NCBI RefSeq assembly: GCF_019599145.1
Contig: NZ_CP080647.1
Location: 4,402,001 to 4,466,000 of the forward strand
Length of the DNA: 64,000 bases
From: Streptomyces akebiae
GTDB taxonomy: Bacteria > Actinomycetota > Actinomycetes > Streptomycetales > Streptomycetaceae
Direction of reading: 5' to 3'
The stretch's first letter is position 1. Every line of letters begins with the position of its first letter. Shown here piece after piece: positions 17,189-25,610 of this stretch. The notes under the pieces are model-generated. The model was not told where the DNA came from, searched no databases, and saw only the letters and a program-made list of their open reading frames with translations. Position numbers and translations under genes: made by a program.

Positions 17189-18747
17189 CGCCGCCTCCAG
17201 TAGTCGCTGTCGAGCCGGAGGCCGAGGCCGATCACCGGCAGGACGACGATCAGCAGACCGCCGGTCAGGGTGCCCTGGTACACCCGGTCGGTCCAGGCGT
17301 CGTCGGCCAGGACGCTCCGCACCTCCTCCGACTTGGCCGTGACGGTCCGCTGCGCGCGCTCCAACTCCAGGCCGCAGCAGGAATCCCTGGATTCCTGGGT
17401 GATCTCCCGCAGATCCCCGACCACACGGTCTAGGTCGTCCTGGGCGGACTCCATCGTGAGCAGCGGGACGACGGCGAGCAGCACGGTGAGGGCGAAAGCC
17501 GCGAGCAGATACGGGTTCCAGTCCCTGCCGCAGCGGTCGCGCAGCACGAACAGCGCGGAGAGGAGGGTGAACGCCAGCGCCACCAGAGCTAGTTCGGCGG
17601 TCCACCAGCCGCCGCGCTGCAGCCACCCCTCGGTGACGGTGGCCTCGGCGTGCTTCATCTGGACCTGCTGCATGTCGTCCAGACGGGGTACGAGTCCGAC
17701 GCCCCGGCGGGTGAGCAGCGAACGCGCCTCGGTGAGCTTCTGGTGCCGCATGAGCGGCTGGTCCCGGTACATGACCGTGCCGAGGGTGAGGGAGTTGCTG
17801 TAGGTGGCGAGCAGCCCGTTGACGGTGCCGAGGTCCTGGTCCGTGCGGTCCGCGATCCTGGACAGTCCCTGATCGGCGGCGGAGAGCTGGGCCCGGTAGG
17901 TCTCGCCGCGGCCCGCCACGTCGACGAACTCCCGCTCGCCCAGGGCACGGGCCTCGCGGTCGGCGCGCAGCACCGCGAGCCGGGTGGCGGCGAGCCCCTG
18001 CACGGCCGGCGCCTCCTCGTCGGCGACGGCCGCGGCGCCGCTCTGGATCTGCCGGCAGGACACGAACAGGGCCCCGGCCGCTACGAGCGCGCAGACGGCC
18101 AGCACGACCAGATGCACCTCCAGCAACCGCCGCGTCCGCCACCGCCCCAACCGGCGCCGCCAGAAACCACCGAGGGAGTACGACGGCCTCCCCCGCCGGG
18201 GGGAGGCACTCCGGGAGGAGGCACTCCGGGAGGAAGCACTCCGGGAGGAAGCACTCCGGGAGGAAGCACTCCGGGAGGAAGCACTCCGGGAGGAAGCACT
18301 CCGGGAGGCGAGAAACGCGGGCCCACCCGGGCGTGCGGACGCGGAGAAGCCGAAGAACGCGATCCACCGCCTCCGTGCGGACGGCCGTGCGGACAGCCGT
18401 GCGGACGACGCGGTCCCTTCCCGTAGAGCCACCGCCGGGCCCTCGCTCGGGGCGACGGAGGGGAGGGATCGGCTCCGGTCGCCGCCGACCGCGGCTCGCC
18501 CCCGCCGGGCCGCGCCGAGAAACCGCCCGCCCAGCGAAGCCCCGGCCGAAGGCTCCCCACGAAGGGCCCGGGCAGACCAGCCACCACGAAGGGCCCAGGC
18601 AGACCAGCCGCCGCGAAGGGCCCAGGCAGACCAGCCGCCGCGGAGAGCCCACCCCGAGCGCCCGCCGCGAAGGCCCCACCGCCGGCGCCCGTCGCGAAGA
18701 GCCCACCCCGAGCGCCCGCTCCCGGAAGCGCCCTGTCCGGCCGTCAC
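17185..18747 (-). CDS. Four-TM membrane protein, GlnX-like, with repeat-rich N-terminal tail
   Basis: A 520-aa protein starting at GTG 18747, which overlaps the upstream stop. About 190 residues of low-complexity cytoplasmic tail carry two repeat arrays: 9-residue GWSAWALRG units and 5-residue SRSAS units. Then come TM1 (VHLVVLAVCALVAAGALFV), an extracytoplasmic helical domain of about 150 residues, TM2 (AELALVALAFTLLSALFVL), TM3 (NPYLLAAFALTVLLAVVPLL), a second extracytoplasmic segment of about 60 residues and TM4 (LTGGLLIVVLPVIGLGL). This topology matches mycobacterial GlnX, which passes the GlnH ligand signal to PknG. I see no HAMP or enzymatic domain. Homology to GlnX is an inference from topology and gene order. 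Confidence 0.75.
   Translation of the reverse strand: MTAGQGASGSGRSGWALRDGRRRWGLRGGRSGWALRGGWSAWALRGGWSAWALRGGWSARALRGEPSAGASLGGRFLGAARRGRAAVGGDRSRSLPSVAPSEGPAVALREGTASSARLSARPSARRRWIAFFGFSASARPGGPAFLASRSASSRSASSRSASSRSASSRSASSRSASSRSASPRRGRPSYSLGGFWRRRLGRWRTRRLLEVHLVVLAVCALVAAGALFVSCRQIQSGAAAVADEEAPAVQGLAATRLAVLRADREARALGEREFVDVAGRGETYRAQLSAADQGLSRIADRTDQDLGTVNGLLATYSNSLTLGTVMYRDQPLMRHQKLTEARSLLTRRGVGLVPRLDDMQQVQMKHAEATVTEGWLQRGGWWTAELALVALAFTLLSALFVLRDRCGRDWNPYLLAAFALTVLLAVVPLLTMESAQDDLDRVVGDLREITQESRDSCCGLELERAQRTVTAKSEEVRSVLADDAWTDRVYQGTLTGGLLIVVLPVIGLGLRLDSDYWRRR
18201..18310 (-). repeat. 15-bp minisatellite encoding SRSAS units
   Basis: About seven head-to-tail units of GGGAGGAAGCACTCC, several of them identical, preserve frame (15 = 3 x 5) within the cytoplasmic tail of the GlnX-like protein. 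Confidence 0.85.
18557..18720 (-). repeat. 27-bp repeat array encoding GWSAWALRG units
   Basis: About six degenerate 27-bp units (GCGAAGGGCCCAGGCAGACC core) encode 9-residue repeats near the N-terminus of the GlnX-like protein. The three units around 18560-18640 are nearly identical, the rest diverged. Confidence 0.8.
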
Positions 18748-20333
18748 AGCAGTTTCTCCCCGCACGCTATGCAGTAGCGGGCCTCGCCCCCGGCCGGGGC
18801 GGCGCACCGGGTGCAGCGTGCGCCCGGCTGCGGAGCGGCCGTGTCGGGCAGGGGCACGGGCCAGGATCCGGCACGCAGGATCATCGGGCCGAGCGTGGAC
18901 GCGTCGACGGCGGCGGCCGGTCGCAGCCGGACCCGCCCCGCCGACGCGTCCTCGATGTCGGCGACCGCGCCGATCTCGTCCAGCACCCAGTCCGTGCCGA
19001 ACCGGGCCGCCAGCCGCGCCGCCCGCCCGAGGTGCCCCTCGGCGGCGTCCCGGCGCCGGTCCTTGAGCGCGACGAGCCCCCGGCGCAGCGCGTCCCGCAT
19101 CACGGTGGTCGACTTCTGGTCGCGCACACTGTCACCCCTGGCCGCGACCTCGGGCGGCGGCTGCTCGGGCCGGTGCCAGCGCGCGGTGACGGGCGCGTGG
19201 ACGTCCCCGACGGAGACCATGGCGAACTGCAGCCACGTCTCCAACGGATCACCGTCGGCGTCGGCGACGAGCGTGAGCAGATAGTCGCGCCCGCCCTGCT
19301 CCCACTGGTACGTCGGAAAGCTCCAGCGGTGGGGCCGACCGGGCTGGGGAAGTCCGCCGAGACGATGCGGCCGGGGCGCCTTCTCGTTCAGGGCGACCTG
19401 CCGCACCGTGGGCCGTACGGTCACCTCGATCGGCAACTGCGGGGCGTGCACCCGGCGCAACCGCCGGACGGCGCCGGTGATCGCCTGGCCGAGCCCATCG
19501 TCCACGAACTCGGCCGTACCGTGCAGCCGTTCGGCGAGCGCGAGCAGGGGGTCGGGCGCCCAGTCCGCGCCCACGGCGAGCACATCGCAGGTGAAGTGCC
19601 CGGCGCAGGCGTCCAGTTCCTCGTCCAGCCGGGTCTCGCCCGGTCCGCTGCTGCCGTCGGTGATCAGCAGCAGATGGCGTACGGACAGTGGGCGGGCCGC
19701 GAGCAGGGCGCGTGCCCTGGCCGCCCAGACGGCGTACCCGGCGGGGCGCGGGCCGTCCCGGTGCAGCGGTATCGCGCCCGCGGCGAAGGCGGCCCGGCGC
19801 TTCTCTCGCTGGTCGGCGACGGCCCACTCGGCGTCACCCCGCGGATGGCACGGGACCGGCTCGGGGCCGGCGCCGAGCACGGTGAACGAGATGCCGTCGG
19901 GCAGGCTGCGCAGCGCGGCCTGCAGGGCGTGGCGGACGACCCCGCGGAGAGGTTCGGCGACATCGACCGCGATGATTACGGCGAGCTCGATCGCGGGCAG
20001 CTCGGCGGGCGCGCCCCCGGCGGTCACGTCCACGCGCAGATGCGCCTCGATCTTCGCGCTGCGGTGCGGCCGCACATCGCCGTCGAGGTCGACCCGCACC
20101 TGGATCTCGGGCGGCCGCGCCGACCGCGCGTGGCCGCCCGTGCGTCCGCCCTCACGCGCCTCCGCCCCACCGTGCGTACGCCCGCTCGCGCGCCCTTCCC
20201 CCGGCCCACCCGCACGACGCTCCTGACCACCCGTACGACGCTCCATACGCCCGCCCCCACGCCCGCCGCCCGTCTGCCCGCTCCCGCCCCGGCTCATGTG
20301 CCCGCTCACGCGTCCGCTCATGTCGTGCGTCAC
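18744..20333 (-). CDS. VWA-domain protein with C-terminal zinc ribbon
   Basis: A 529-aa soluble protein. After about 65 Gly/Arg-rich residues comes a beta-rich part, then a von Willebrand A fold (about residues 120-330): VIIAVDVAEPLRGVVRHAL, then LLLITDGSSG and CDVLAVGADWAPD. The MIDAS signature DxSxS is altered to DVAEP, so metal-dependent ligand binding may be weakened, while the TDG region is kept. The C-terminus ends in a zinc ribbon CTRCAAP...CIACG. VWA proteins act as scaffolds for complexes, often with ATPases or kinases. The gene is third in the operon; its stop overlaps the next start (GTGA). The GTG at 20333 follows GGAAGG; an ATG 12 nt further in is an alternative. Confidence 0.75.
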   Translation of the reverse strand: MTHDMSGRVSGHMSRGGSGQTGGGRGGGRMERRTGGQERRAGGPGEGRASGRTHGGAEAREGGRTGGHARSARPPEIQVRVDLDGDVRPHRSAKIEAHLRVDVTAGGAPAELPAIELAVIIAVDVAEPLRGVVRHALQAALRSLPDGISFTVLGAGPEPVPCHPRGDAEWAVADQREKRRAAFAAGAIPLHRDGPRPAGYAVWAARARALLAARPLSVRHLLLITDGSSGPGETRLDEELDACAGHFTCDVLAVGADWAPDPLLALAERLHGTAEFVDDGLGQAITGAVRRLRRVHAPQLPIEVTVRPTVRQVALNEKAPRPHRLGGLPQPGRPHRWSFPTYQWEQGGRDYLLTLVADADGDPLETWLQFAMVSVGDVHAPVTARWHRPEQPPPEVAARGDSVRDQKSTTVMRDALRRGLVALKDRRRDAAEGHLGRAARLAARFGTDWVLDEIGAVADIEDASAGRVRLRPAAAVDASTLGPMILRAGSWPVPLPDTAAPQPGARCTRCAAPAGGEARYCIACGEKLL

Positions 20334-20451
20334 CGTTCCTTCCCCGTTCGTCGCCGTACGGACCACATGGACGCCGCCCACTGCTCTCCTCAGGCCCCTC
20401 GGCTCGCTCGACTCCCCCGTGCCACAGGCCCCCGCCACACGGCCAAGCGGG

Positions 20452-23322
20452 TCAGACCACGGTCTGCGGCCGTACCGCCTGGAGGAGGTCCACGAGGTGT
20501 TCGTGCGCGGCGGACGACTCCGCGTGCCGGGCGGCCAGTTGGCGATAGAGCGACTCGATCCGTGCACGCAGCTCCCGCTCCTGCGCGCTCAGCCGCCGCA
20601 GGCTGCCGGGATCGAGCCGCCCTCCTCCCGCTCCTCCCGGGCCGGGCCGGTCGCCGCGGCTGTGGAGCGCGTCCAGCTTCCATTCGTGCAGTTCGGTGCT
20701 GAGGCGCAGCGCCTCGTCCTCGGACAGGCTCGGCCCGCCGGCGCCCGGTTCCCGGCGGACGAGGTCGCTCAGTTCGGCCAGGGCCGTGTCGACCTCGGTG
20801 GGCGCGGGCAGCGGATCACTGTCACGGGGCAGCCTGGCCGCGCGGATGCGCAGGGAGGCGATCCGGGTGACGGTGTGGTCCAGGGTGCCGGGACGGACCC
20901 GGCCGAGGACGTCGAGGGCGGCCCGGCGGTCGCCCGCGCGGAGCGCGAGCCGGGCGAGGCCCAGGGCCGCTCCCCCGTGCGCGGGGTTGCGGGCGAACAC
21001 GGCCTCGTACAGCTCCTTGGCCGTCGGCCCCGCCGTGTCGTCGCCGAGCCGTTCCCCGCAGTAGGCGAGGGCCAGCTTCGGCGCGTACTCGCCGGGCAGT
21101 TCGAGGCGGACCGCGGCGAAGTGGCGCTTGGCCACGGCGACCTGGCGCGGGTCTGCGTCGAGGTCGGCGCGGCGCAGCGCGACCAGCGCGCGGTGCCACT
21201 CCAGCCGCCACCGGCGGACGGCGGACGGCCCGGGGATGGAGTCGGCGGTGTCGAGCTCCTCCTGGGCCCGCTCCAGGTCGTCCCGGCTGTTCCGGCCCAG
21301 CAGGACCCGTACGTTGTGCAGGCGGATCTCCACCGAGGGCGGCTTGCCCTCCTCCTGGTCGAGGAGCCGGCCGGGGTCGTAACCGCTGCTGACCTCGAAC
21401 CGTGTGGTCTGCGGATCGCCCGGGTACCGCCGGGGCACCGGCAGCCGGCGGGCGATCTCGGTGAGGGTGGGCGCGCCGAGGTCGAGGGCGGGGGCGAGGG
21501 GCGGGTCGTACCGGTCGCGCCGGGGGCGGTCGAGCCAGTGCTCGATGCCCTGCACCGTGCCGAGCCGGGCGCCGAGCAGTTGCGGGGACGGCCGGAAGTA
21601 GTCGGAGGGTTCGGGCGGGTCGTTCTTGCCGCGCAGGGCGCGGATCTCCCGCAGGGCGCCGCGCAGTTGGCCGGCCATCTCGCGGGCATCGGCGAAGCGC
21701 AGACCCGGATCGGTGCGTGTGGCGCGGTCGATGACCTCGCGAAAGGAGGCGGTGCCGAGGCCGGGCACCTCGTCGACGGCCCAGCCGGCGAGTTCCCGCA
21801 GGGTGACGCCGACCGTGTGCAGGTCGTGGGCGGTGGTGGGCATGGGCGAGGACGCCGTCTCGGGTGCCATGTAGTCGGGGGTGACATGGGCGGGCGGCTG
21901 CTCCTGGCCCTGTTCGCGCATGCCGCCGAGGTCGATGACCTTGACGCCGTCGCCGTGGTGCACCACGTTCGAGGGCTTCATGTCCCCGTACACGAAGCCC
22001 TTCTCACCACCGGCGTGCAGATGCACGAACGCTTCGAGGATCTGGCAGCCGTACGCGGCCACGTGCTCGATGTCGAGGACGGACTCCCCGCGTCGGGTCT
22101 CCTTGACGACCTTGTCGAGGGTGCCGTCGCCGACGTCGTCCATGACGATGTACCCGCCGGTGACCCGCCCGGAGTCGTCGCGCCGGGCGACGAAGTCGCG
22201 GATCTGGACGATACGGGGGTGGCGGATGGCGACGAGGTTGCGGCGTTCGAGGTCGGCGAGCCTGGCCCCGTCCTGCTCGTACCGGTTGAGCAGCCCTTTC
22301 ACGGCGACCACGTCGCCGAGGTGCGTGTCCTCGGCGAGGTACACCCAGCCCTGGCCGCCGTGCGCGATGGGCCCCATGATCCGGTACTGGTCGCGCAGCA
22401 CGTCGCCCTCGGCGAGTTCGGGCCGGTACGAGTAGGGCTCGCCGCAGGCCGGGCAGTACCCCTCGACCGGCACCGGGCCCACCGTGTAGGGCGGCGCGAA
22501 GGTGATGCCGCACTCGGCGGACGAGCAGACCATACGGACACGCAGCGGTGCCTCGGGATGGATGAGCCGTTCCTGGGCGGGCCGCGACGCCCGCTCGGGC
22601 AACGCGAGCAACTCGGCGGGCCCGAACTCCCGCGGCTCCTCGGGCAGTGCGGGCAGCCGGGGGCCGCCCTCCGCACGCCCGCACACGGCGCAGTACCCGG
22701 TGGGCAACAGGGTCCCGCCACACGGCGCACCGGTGAACCGCCGATGCGGACAACCGCGCGCCCCGAGCCCCTCCGCCCCTGATCCACCCACACCCGGACC
22801 CCCCGCACCCGGGCCGCCCGAACCACCCGTCCCGGAGGCACCTCGGGTGGTCTCCCGGGCGCCTGCGCCTTGGCCGTGCGTCCCCGCGCCAGCCACACGT
22901 CGGCCACCCTCCGCACCACGCGTCTCCAGGCCACGCACCCCCGGACCACCCGCACCCGAGCCACCCACCCCTGGACCACCCGCCACCGAGCCACCCACCC
23001 CGGGGGCCCGCACGCCTAGGCCATGCACTCCCGGACCACCCACACCTCGGGCAGCCGCCGGGCCGTACACCTCCGAGCCACCCGCCGCCGAGCCACGCAT
23101 CTCCGGACCACCCGCCCCAGCGCCCCGCGCGCCTTGGCCATACGCCCCCGGGCCACCCTCACCTCGGGCAGCCGCCGGGCCCGGCACACCTTGGCCATGC
23201 GTCCCCAGCAGCCCATGCATCCCTCGGCCGGCGGTCGGGTCACCCGCCCCACGGCCTCCCGTCCCCGGGCCACTCCTCCCTCGGCCTCCCGTCCCCGGCC
23301 CGAAGCGGGCGGTGAACCTCAT
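20452..23322 (-). CDS. PknG-like Ser/Thr protein kinase with zinc ribbons and TPR region
   Basis: A 956-aa protein. About 190 Gly-rich low-complexity residues precede two zinc-knuckle pairs (CPHRRFTGAPCGG...CAVCG and CSSAECG...CPACG), then the kinase (about 315-570): glycine loop IAHGGQGWVYLAED, VAVKG lysine, catalytic loop GDMKPSNVV near 445, and metal-binding DLGG near 460 in place of DFG. These are PknG hallmarks (rubredoxin-like N-terminus, DLG, TPR C-terminus). The C-terminal 370 residues are helical TPR-like repeats. Mycobacterial PknG controls glutamate metabolism through GarA/OdhI. It overlaps the upstream peptidase gene by ATGA. The Gly-rich head is specific to this lineage. Confidence 0.85.
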   Translation of the reverse strand: MRFTARFGPGTGGRGRSGPGTGGRGAGDPTAGRGMHGLLGTHGQGVPGPAAARGEGGPGAYGQGARGAGAGGPEMRGSAAGGSEVYGPAAARGVGGPGVHGLGVRAPGVGGSVAGGPGVGGSGAGGPGVRGLETRGAEGGRRVAGAGTHGQGAGARETTRGASGTGGSGGPGAGGPGVGGSGAEGLGARGCPHRRFTGAPCGGTLLPTGYCAVCGRAEGGPRLPALPEEPREFGPAELLALPERASRPAQERLIHPEAPLRVRMVCSSAECGITFAPPYTVGPVPVEGYCPACGEPYSYRPELAEGDVLRDQYRIMGPIAHGGQGWVYLAEDTHLGDVVAVKGLLNRYEQDGARLADLERRNLVAIRHPRIVQIRDFVARRDDSGRVTGGYIVMDDVGDGTLDKVVKETRRGESVLDIEHVAAYGCQILEAFVHLHAGGEKGFVYGDMKPSNVVHHGDGVKVIDLGGMREQGQEQPPAHVTPDYMAPETASSPMPTTAHDLHTVGVTLRELAGWAVDEVPGLGTASFREVIDRATRTDPGLRFADAREMAGQLRGALREIRALRGKNDPPEPSDYFRPSPQLLGARLGTVQGIEHWLDRPRRDRYDPPLAPALDLGAPTLTEIARRLPVPRRYPGDPQTTRFEVSSGYDPGRLLDQEEGKPPSVEIRLHNVRVLLGRNSRDDLERAQEELDTADSIPGPSAVRRWRLEWHRALVALRRADLDADPRQVAVAKRHFAAVRLELPGEYAPKLALAYCGERLGDDTAGPTAKELYEAVFARNPAHGGAALGLARLALRAGDRRAALDVLGRVRPGTLDHTVTRIASLRIRAARLPRDSDPLPAPTEVDTALAELSDLVRREPGAGGPSLSEDEALRLSTELHEWKLDALHSRGDRPGPGGAGGGRLDPGSLRRLSAQERELRARIESLYRQLAARHAESSAAHEHLVDLLQAVRPQTVV

Positions 23323-25109
23323 GTGAGGCCTCCGGAAGGCCAGTCGCCGGAAGGCCGGTCACCGGACACCCGGTCTCCGGTGGGCCACCCGCCGGCTGCC
23401 CGCTCCCCGCTGGGCCGCGCTCCGTCCGCGCGCCCGCCAGATGCCCGCTTTCCGGTGGGCCGCCCTCCAGCTGACCACCCACCCGATGCCCGCTCTCCGG
23501 GAGGCTCCCCTCCAGGTGCCTGCTCCGCGACGGGCCGCTCCCCACCCGCCCGCTCCCCGATGCGCCGCAGATCCGCGCGGAGGGTACGAATCAACTCCCG
23601 CAGCCGGGCCAGCCGTTGCTGCGGGTCCATGCCCCCACCGGCACCACCGAACCCATGAGCCCCGCGGCCTACACGATCCCTCTGGGTCCCACCGGCCCTG
23701 CCGACCCCACCACCCCCGTCAAACCCACGACCCCCGTCAAACCCGCCACCCTCACCAAACCCACCACTCCCCCCACTCCCACTCCCACTCCCACTCCCCC
23801 CAGTCCCCCCAGCCGCGTCGATCGACCGCCGCTCGCCCCGGCGCCGTTCGGCCGTCTCGGTGAGGGAGCCGAGGGAGGCGCTGTCGACGACACCGTGCCG
23901 GACCGCGCGGCTGAACTCCGCCCGTTCCAGCCGGGCGAGGAGCGCGTCCGCGTGGTCGAGGAGCGCGGGCGCGAGGAGGTCGTCGCGGGCGGCCGTCCAG
24001 CCGGTGCCCCCCTCCTGCCGGAAGACCAGCAGCAGCCGGAAGCCGAGCGACCGTAATCGGGCGAGGAGCGCGATCAAGGCACCCGGCTCGGGCTCCTCGT
24101 CGAGCCCGTCGACCACGACGGTGACCCGCCGCCCACCCACGAGGGCGGGTGGTCGCCCCGGCGGCGGCCGGGTGCCGAGAAGCCAGTCCCAGTACGCCAG
24201 ATACCGTCCGGGCGGAAAGGCGATGTGTCCCAGCGCGTGATCGGCGAGGTCGGGCCGACTGGACCCACCACCCCGGTAGACGAGATCGGCCCGGTGCACG
24301 AGATGCCGCAGGGACCGTTCCTTCCCGCTCCCCGGAGGCACCACGGTGACCTTCACCGGCTCCTCGTCGGCGCACTCGTCGCCGAACCACCGTGTCAGCC
24401 GCTCCTCGAAGTCGTGGTCCCAGGCGTGGGGGCCGCACAACTCAGCGATCACGGGCGACAGTTCGGCGATACGCGCGACGGGGATCAGATACGAGAAGGC
24501 GAGCCGGTTGTTCTCGGGCAACAGCTCGCCCATGTCTCCCCGCCAACTGACGACGAGCCCGACGACCCGGGCGGCCCGCCCCTCCTCCGGCCGGGTGCAC
24601 ACGGCGGCCCCGCTGAACCCCCGGCGCACCACCTCGGCCTTGGTGACGGCGTCGAGCTGCACCCGCTCACCGCTGACCCCACCGATACGCCCCCACAGGC
24701 TCATCCCGTCGTCGAAGCCCTCCGCGTACCCGGTGGCGGACACCTCCATCCCGCCCCACAGCCGGGTCTCCAGCCGGGCGGGCCGCGCCTGAGGCCGGGG
24801 GCTGTCCAGCCGCAGTACGGCGACATCCTCGCCGACCACGTCGCCGACCGGCTCGCCGACCGCCTGGCCTACGCGCCCTCCGCCGACGTCGCTCCCCGCG
24901 AGCCAACCGCCGGGCAGGACGCGCGCGGAGACCGGTTCGAGCTCGCTGTTCTCCGCGAACTCCACCCACATCACGGCATCCGGGTGCCGCACCACATGGG
25001 CGCAGGTCAACACGGTGTTCTGATCGACGAGCACCCCGGCGCCGCAGATGGGGCCCCGCGCACTCCCGCGCCGCAGCCGGAGTCTCCAGTCCGCACGCAA
25101 TTCCCCCAT
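23319..25109 (-). CDS. Trypsin-like serine peptidase with NACHT-like segment
   Basis: A 596-aa protein and the first gene of the operon. The N-terminal trypsin/HtrA-type fold has the full triad: His38 (TCAHVVRH), Asp95 (EDVAVLRLD) and Ser166 (RRGFSGAAV). No signal peptide, so it should act in the cytoplasm. Residues 255-400 look like a shortened STAND/NACHT NTPase: P-loop-like PPGSGKER at 258-265, lacking the Ser/Thr after Lys, and VVVDGLDEEP at 331-340, a typical NACHT Walker B. The last 165 residues are Gly-rich with a short coiled segment (QQRLARLRELIRTLRADLRR). Trypsin domains fused to or next to STAND modules are known from predicted NTP-dependent conflict systems, where the trypsin is the effector or switch. 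The divergent neighbour is a trypco2 protein. Confidence 0.8.
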   Translation of the reverse strand: MGELRADWRLRLRRGSARGPICGAGVLVDQNTVLTCAHVVRHPDAVMWVEFAENSELEPVSARVLPGGWLAGSDVGGGRVGQAVGEPVGDVVGEDVAVLRLDSPRPQARPARLETRLWGGMEVSATGYAEGFDDGMSLWGRIGGVSGERVQLDAVTKAEVVRRGFSGAAVCTRPEEGRAARVVGLVVSWRGDMGELLPENNRLAFSYLIPVARIAELSPVIAELCGPHAWDHDFEERLTRWFGDECADEEPVKVTVVPPGSGKERSLRHLVHRADLVYRGGGSSRPDLADHALGHIAFPPGRYLAYWDWLLGTRPPPGRPPALVGGRRVTVVVDGLDEEPEPGALIALLARLRSLGFRLLLVFRQEGGTGWTAARDDLLAPALLDHADALLARLERAEFSRAVRHGVVDSASLGSLTETAERRRGERRSIDAAGGTGGSGSGSGSGGSGGFGEGGGFDGGRGFDGGGGVGRAGGTQRDRVGRGAHGFGGAGGGMDPQQRLARLRELIRTLRADLRRIGERAGGERPVAEQAPGGEPPGERASGGWSAGGRPTGKRASGGRADGARPSGERAAGGWPTGDRVSGDRPSGDWPSGGLT

Positions 25110-25201
25110 GCTGCCTCACACTACGCGCGGGGCAGGCCGCGTCCCTAGACTTGTGAACCAACTTGGATCGGTCAATCAACGGAATCCGACGGGGTGTTGA
25201 C

Positions 25202-25495
25202 ATGAGCGATACCGAACCGGTCGGCCTCGCCGAGGCCATCGGCACGGTCCGCGCGGAACTGGCCCGAGCCCAGGCCGAGGGCGCGGCGAGCGACTGGCGG
25301 TTCAGCGTGGAGCAGGTCAGCCTGGAGTTCGCGGTCCAGTTCCACCGCTCCGGCGAGGGCGGCGCGGGCCTCCGCCTCGGCGTCGTCGAGGCCCGCCTCG
25401 GCGGCACCGTCAGCCACGACTCCACCCACCGCATCCAGGTGGACCTCAAACCCCTCCCGGGCCCGACGGGCCACCACCACGAGGTGGGCCGCTGA
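25202..25495 (+). CDS. Trypco2 (trypsin-co-occurring domain) protein
   Basis: A 97-aa protein with the form of the trypco2 family: VGLAEAIGTVRAELARAQAE, then DWRFSVEQVSLEFAVQF, a glycine turn, LRLGVVEARLGGTVSHDSTH and RIQVDLKPL. Trypco domains are small and are encoded beside or fused to trypsin-like peptidases in predicted conflict systems; they may act as adaptors or as regulators of the peptidase. Here it is transcribed divergently from the trypsin/NACHT-like gene across a 92-bp intergenic region, as the family predicts. The ATG at 25202 is used; a longer frame from 25163 adds residues unlike the family. Confidence 0.8.
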   Translation: MSDTEPVGLAEAIGTVRAELARAQAEGAASDWRFSVEQVSLEFAVQFHRSGEGGAGLRLGVVEARLGGTVSHDSTHRIQVDLKPLPGPTGHHHEVGR

Positions 25496-25610
25496 GCCGG
25501 CCGAACCCCCTGCGCCGTGCCCCGCCCGTACCTCGTCCCGCGTCGTCCGGCCGAAGGTCAATATCGCCGCACGCCCCACCGGGCCCGGAACACCTTGAGA
25601 GACTGCGGCC

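Noticed and set aside
18201..18310. Possible CRISPR array
   Set aside because: Units are 15 bp, head to tail with no spacers, and lie in frame inside a protein gene; no cas genes nearby.
20296..22782. 828-codon plus-strand frame opposite the PknG-like kinase
   Set aside because: No protein-like motifs; the minus strand has a full kinase with zinc ribbons. Same reasoning applies to 2878-5013 (+), 37271-39604 (-) and 48773-50599 (+).
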